DNA from: a virus
Strand: one strand, 5' to 3'
IMG/VR virus record: IMGVR_UViG_3300029908_000054
Location: 1-42,891 of that record
Length of the DNA: 42,891 nucleotides
Under the pieces are notes generated by a model. The model saw only the letters and a list, made by a program, of their open reading frames with translations. It was not told the origin of the DNA and did no database searches. Each line of letters begins with the position of its first letter. The first letter of the stretch is position 1. Shown here in pieces: positions 41,972 to 42,891 of this stretch. Both the position numbers and the translations under genes were made by a program.

Positions 41972-42011
41972 AGTGTTTCCTTTAAAATAAATTAATTAAA
42001 TATCTAACATT

Positions 42012-42035
42012 ATTATACCACAATACCTGTGTATT
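42012..42035 (-). promoter_or_regulatory. Promoter of the HAD-like gene with palindromic operator candidate
   Basis: TGGTATAAT (extended -10) on the minus strand at 42020-42012, next to AATAC-CTGT-GTATT (42022-42035), a palindrome close to the ATACCCCAGTGTAT core of the plus-strand promoters but two bases shorter. Confidence 0.5.
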
Positions 42036-42120
42036 TGTTTTATTTTTTAATTTATTTTAAAATAGTTACCAATTAATACAGTGATTTACAAATATATTAA
42101 AATAAATTAAATATTATTAA

Positions 42121-42150
42121 TTGACATAATACACTGGGGTATATTATAAT
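42121..42150 (+). promoter_or_regulatory. Plus-strand promoter with ATACACTGGGGTAT core
   Basis: TTGACA, an 18-bp spacer containing ATACACTGGGGTAT, then TATAAT, 33 bp before the pentapeptide-repeat ATG. Same design as 42573, 9896 and 5413. Confidence 0.88.
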
Positions 42151-42182
42151 ACCGTTAATTAAAAAATAAAAAGAAATAAAAA

Positions 42183-42533
42183 ATGAGTAACAAAATCACA
42201 CGTGAAGAAATTGAACTAGCATATGAATGCGGACACAGAAACTTTATTAAACTAGATTTGTCAGAGTTGGATTTGTCAGAGTTGGATTTGTCAGGGGCGG
42301 ATTTAGAAAAGGCTAATTTAACTGGGGCTAATTTATTTGCGGCGAATTTATCTGAAGCTAATTTAAAAAAAGCAAATTTATCTGATGCATATTTATTTGG
42401 GGCTAATTTATCTAGAGCTAATTTGTCAAAAGCAAATTTATCTGGGGCTAATTTATCTTGGGCAACTTTAATTGACGTAAATTTATCTAAAACTAATTTA
42501 AATAACGCTATTTTATATTGCACATCATTTTAA
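42183..42533 (+). CDS. Pentapeptide-repeat protein (116 aa)
   Basis: Begins with the family N-terminus [18 protein letters not shown], then KLDLSELDLSELDLSGADLE and about 17 repeats of A(N/D)LXX, closing with NAILYCTSF. It has its own promoter (42121) and is followed at 42573 by a second promoter of the same design for the next paralogue. AAAAGAAATAAAA is the ribosome region. The protein should fold as a right-handed beta-helix. Confidence 0.9.
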   Translation: MSNKITREEIELAYECGHRNFIKLDLSELDLSELDLSGADLEKANLTGANLFAANLSEANLKKANLSDAYLFGANLSRANLSKANLSGANLSWATLIDVNLSKTNLNNAILYCTSF

Positions 42534-42572
42534 AAAAAATAAAATATATTTAATATATTTTAATATTATTAA

Positions 42573-42602
42573 TTGACATGATGTACTGGGGTATATTATA
42601 AT
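42573..42602 (+). promoter_or_regulatory. Plus-strand promoter with GTACTGGGGTAT core
   Basis: TTGACA, an 18-bp spacer containing GTACTGGGGTATAT, then TATAAT, 34 bp before the ATG at 42636. It serves the pentapeptide-repeat gene that runs across the contig junction. Confidence 0.88.
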
Positions 42603-42635
42603 ATTGTTAGTTAAAAAAATAAAAGGGGATAAATT

Positions 42636-42891
42636 ATGAGTAACAAAATTACTCGTAAAGAAATCGAACTTGCTTATGCTTGCAAACACACAGATTTTAG
42701 TAAACTAGATTTGTCGAATTTGAATTTAGCAGGAATTGTTTTAATTGCAACAAACTTATCTTGCACTAATTTAATTGAAACTAATTTAATCGGGGCTAAT
42801 TTAAATAATGCTAATTTATCTAAAGCTAATTTGTCAAAAACAGATTTATCTTATGTTAATTTAATTAATGCAGATTTATCTAGTGCTTGGT
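42636..42891 (+). CDS. Pentapeptide-repeat protein, 5' part (continues at base 1)
   Basis: Start of the gene that finishes at 435. AAAGGGGATAAATT precedes the ATG. The N-terminus MSNKITRKEIELAYACKH diverges slightly from its paralogues (ACKHTDFSKLDLSNLNLAGI), after which regular repeats begin. The last 127 bases duplicate the window start, and position 42765 is in the same frame as base 1, so the parts join to 187 residues. Confidence 0.9.
   Translation, partial: MSNKITRKEIELAYACKHTDFSKLDLSNLNLAGIVLIATNLSCTNLIETNLIGANLNNANLSKANLSKTDLSYVNLINADLSSAW
42765..42891 (+). repeat. 127-bp terminal overlap identical to bases 1-127
   Basis: Bases 42765-42891 equal bases 1-127. An overlap of exactly 127, a common assembler k-mer size, and its position inside a coding sequence point to a circular contig (circularly permuted or terminally redundant phage DNA) rather than a defined terminal repeat. 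Unique length is 42764 bp. Confidence 0.85.

Noticed and set aside
42155-42523. 122-residue minus-strand ORF with KLAPDKFA-type repeats
   Set aside because: Exact antisense shadow of the pentapeptide-repeat gene; the repeats are complements of A(N/D)LXX codons.
42765-42891. Terminal repeat as a defined phage direct terminal repeat
   Set aside because: Exactly 127 bp and inside a coding sequence, as produced by assemblers on circular contigs; coverage data would be needed to argue otherwise.

Overview
The window is the complete genome of a tailed bacteriophage assembled as a circle. Bases 42765-42891 repeat bases 1-127 exactly, so the unique length is 42764 bp and one pentapeptide-repeat gene is split across the ends. 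The DNA is very AT-rich (by eye under about 30% G+C). A Gram-negative host is indicated by an inner/outer spanin pair, a signal-peptide beta-barrel outer-membrane protein ending in Phe, and a tRNA-Phe of proteobacterial type. The virion genes are those of a contractile-tailed (myovirus, Mu-like tail) phage: sheath, tube, tape measure with a frameshifted chaperone, DNA-circularisation protein, baseplate J and spike with an HxH motif. No integrase, DNA polymerase or clear lysogeny repressor was recognised, so lifestyle is left open.

Layout. (1) 42121-1268, plus strand: two pentapeptide-repeat genes, each with its own strong promoter, then small unknown genes including a Cys-every-third-residue protein. 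(2) 1270-2022: gene-poor convergent region with terminators, an inverted-repeat element and a frameshifted membrane ORF. (3) 5333-2023, minus strand: early replication operon (ribbon-helix-helix-like protein, small proteins, replication initiator, DnaC-type helicase loader) with an attenuator-like RNA in front of the initiator. (4) 5413-11506, plus strand: recombination genes (RecE-like nuclease, RecT-like annealing protein), zinc-ribbon proteins, more pentapeptide-repeat genes, spanins, VRR-NUC nuclease, outer-membrane protein, lysozyme. (5) 40990-11596, minus strand: one long late operon running leader RNA - tRNA-Phe - terminase - head - portal - tail - baseplate - fibres - membrane/lysis proteins. 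A small plus-strand AlpA-like regulator is embedded between the large terminase and head genes. (6) 40790-42120: a non-coding hub with promoters, structured RNAs and a G+C-rich hairpin island, plus one HAD-like gene.

How it fits together. Four plus-strand promoters share a consensus -35 and -10 box, an 18-bp spacer and a common operator-like core in that spacer, which occurs in either orientation. They drive pentapeptide-repeat and recombination genes, so these look co-regulated. The replication genes and the late operon are each preceded by an RNA leader of the same topology: arm B, hairpin, terminator arm A, arm B', terminator arm A', U-run. The sequences differ but the pairing is conserved. 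This suggests that transcription of both modules is controlled by a pseudoknot/terminator switch and is the most interesting candidate system here. All functional statements come from reading motifs and gene order; no database search or folding program was run.
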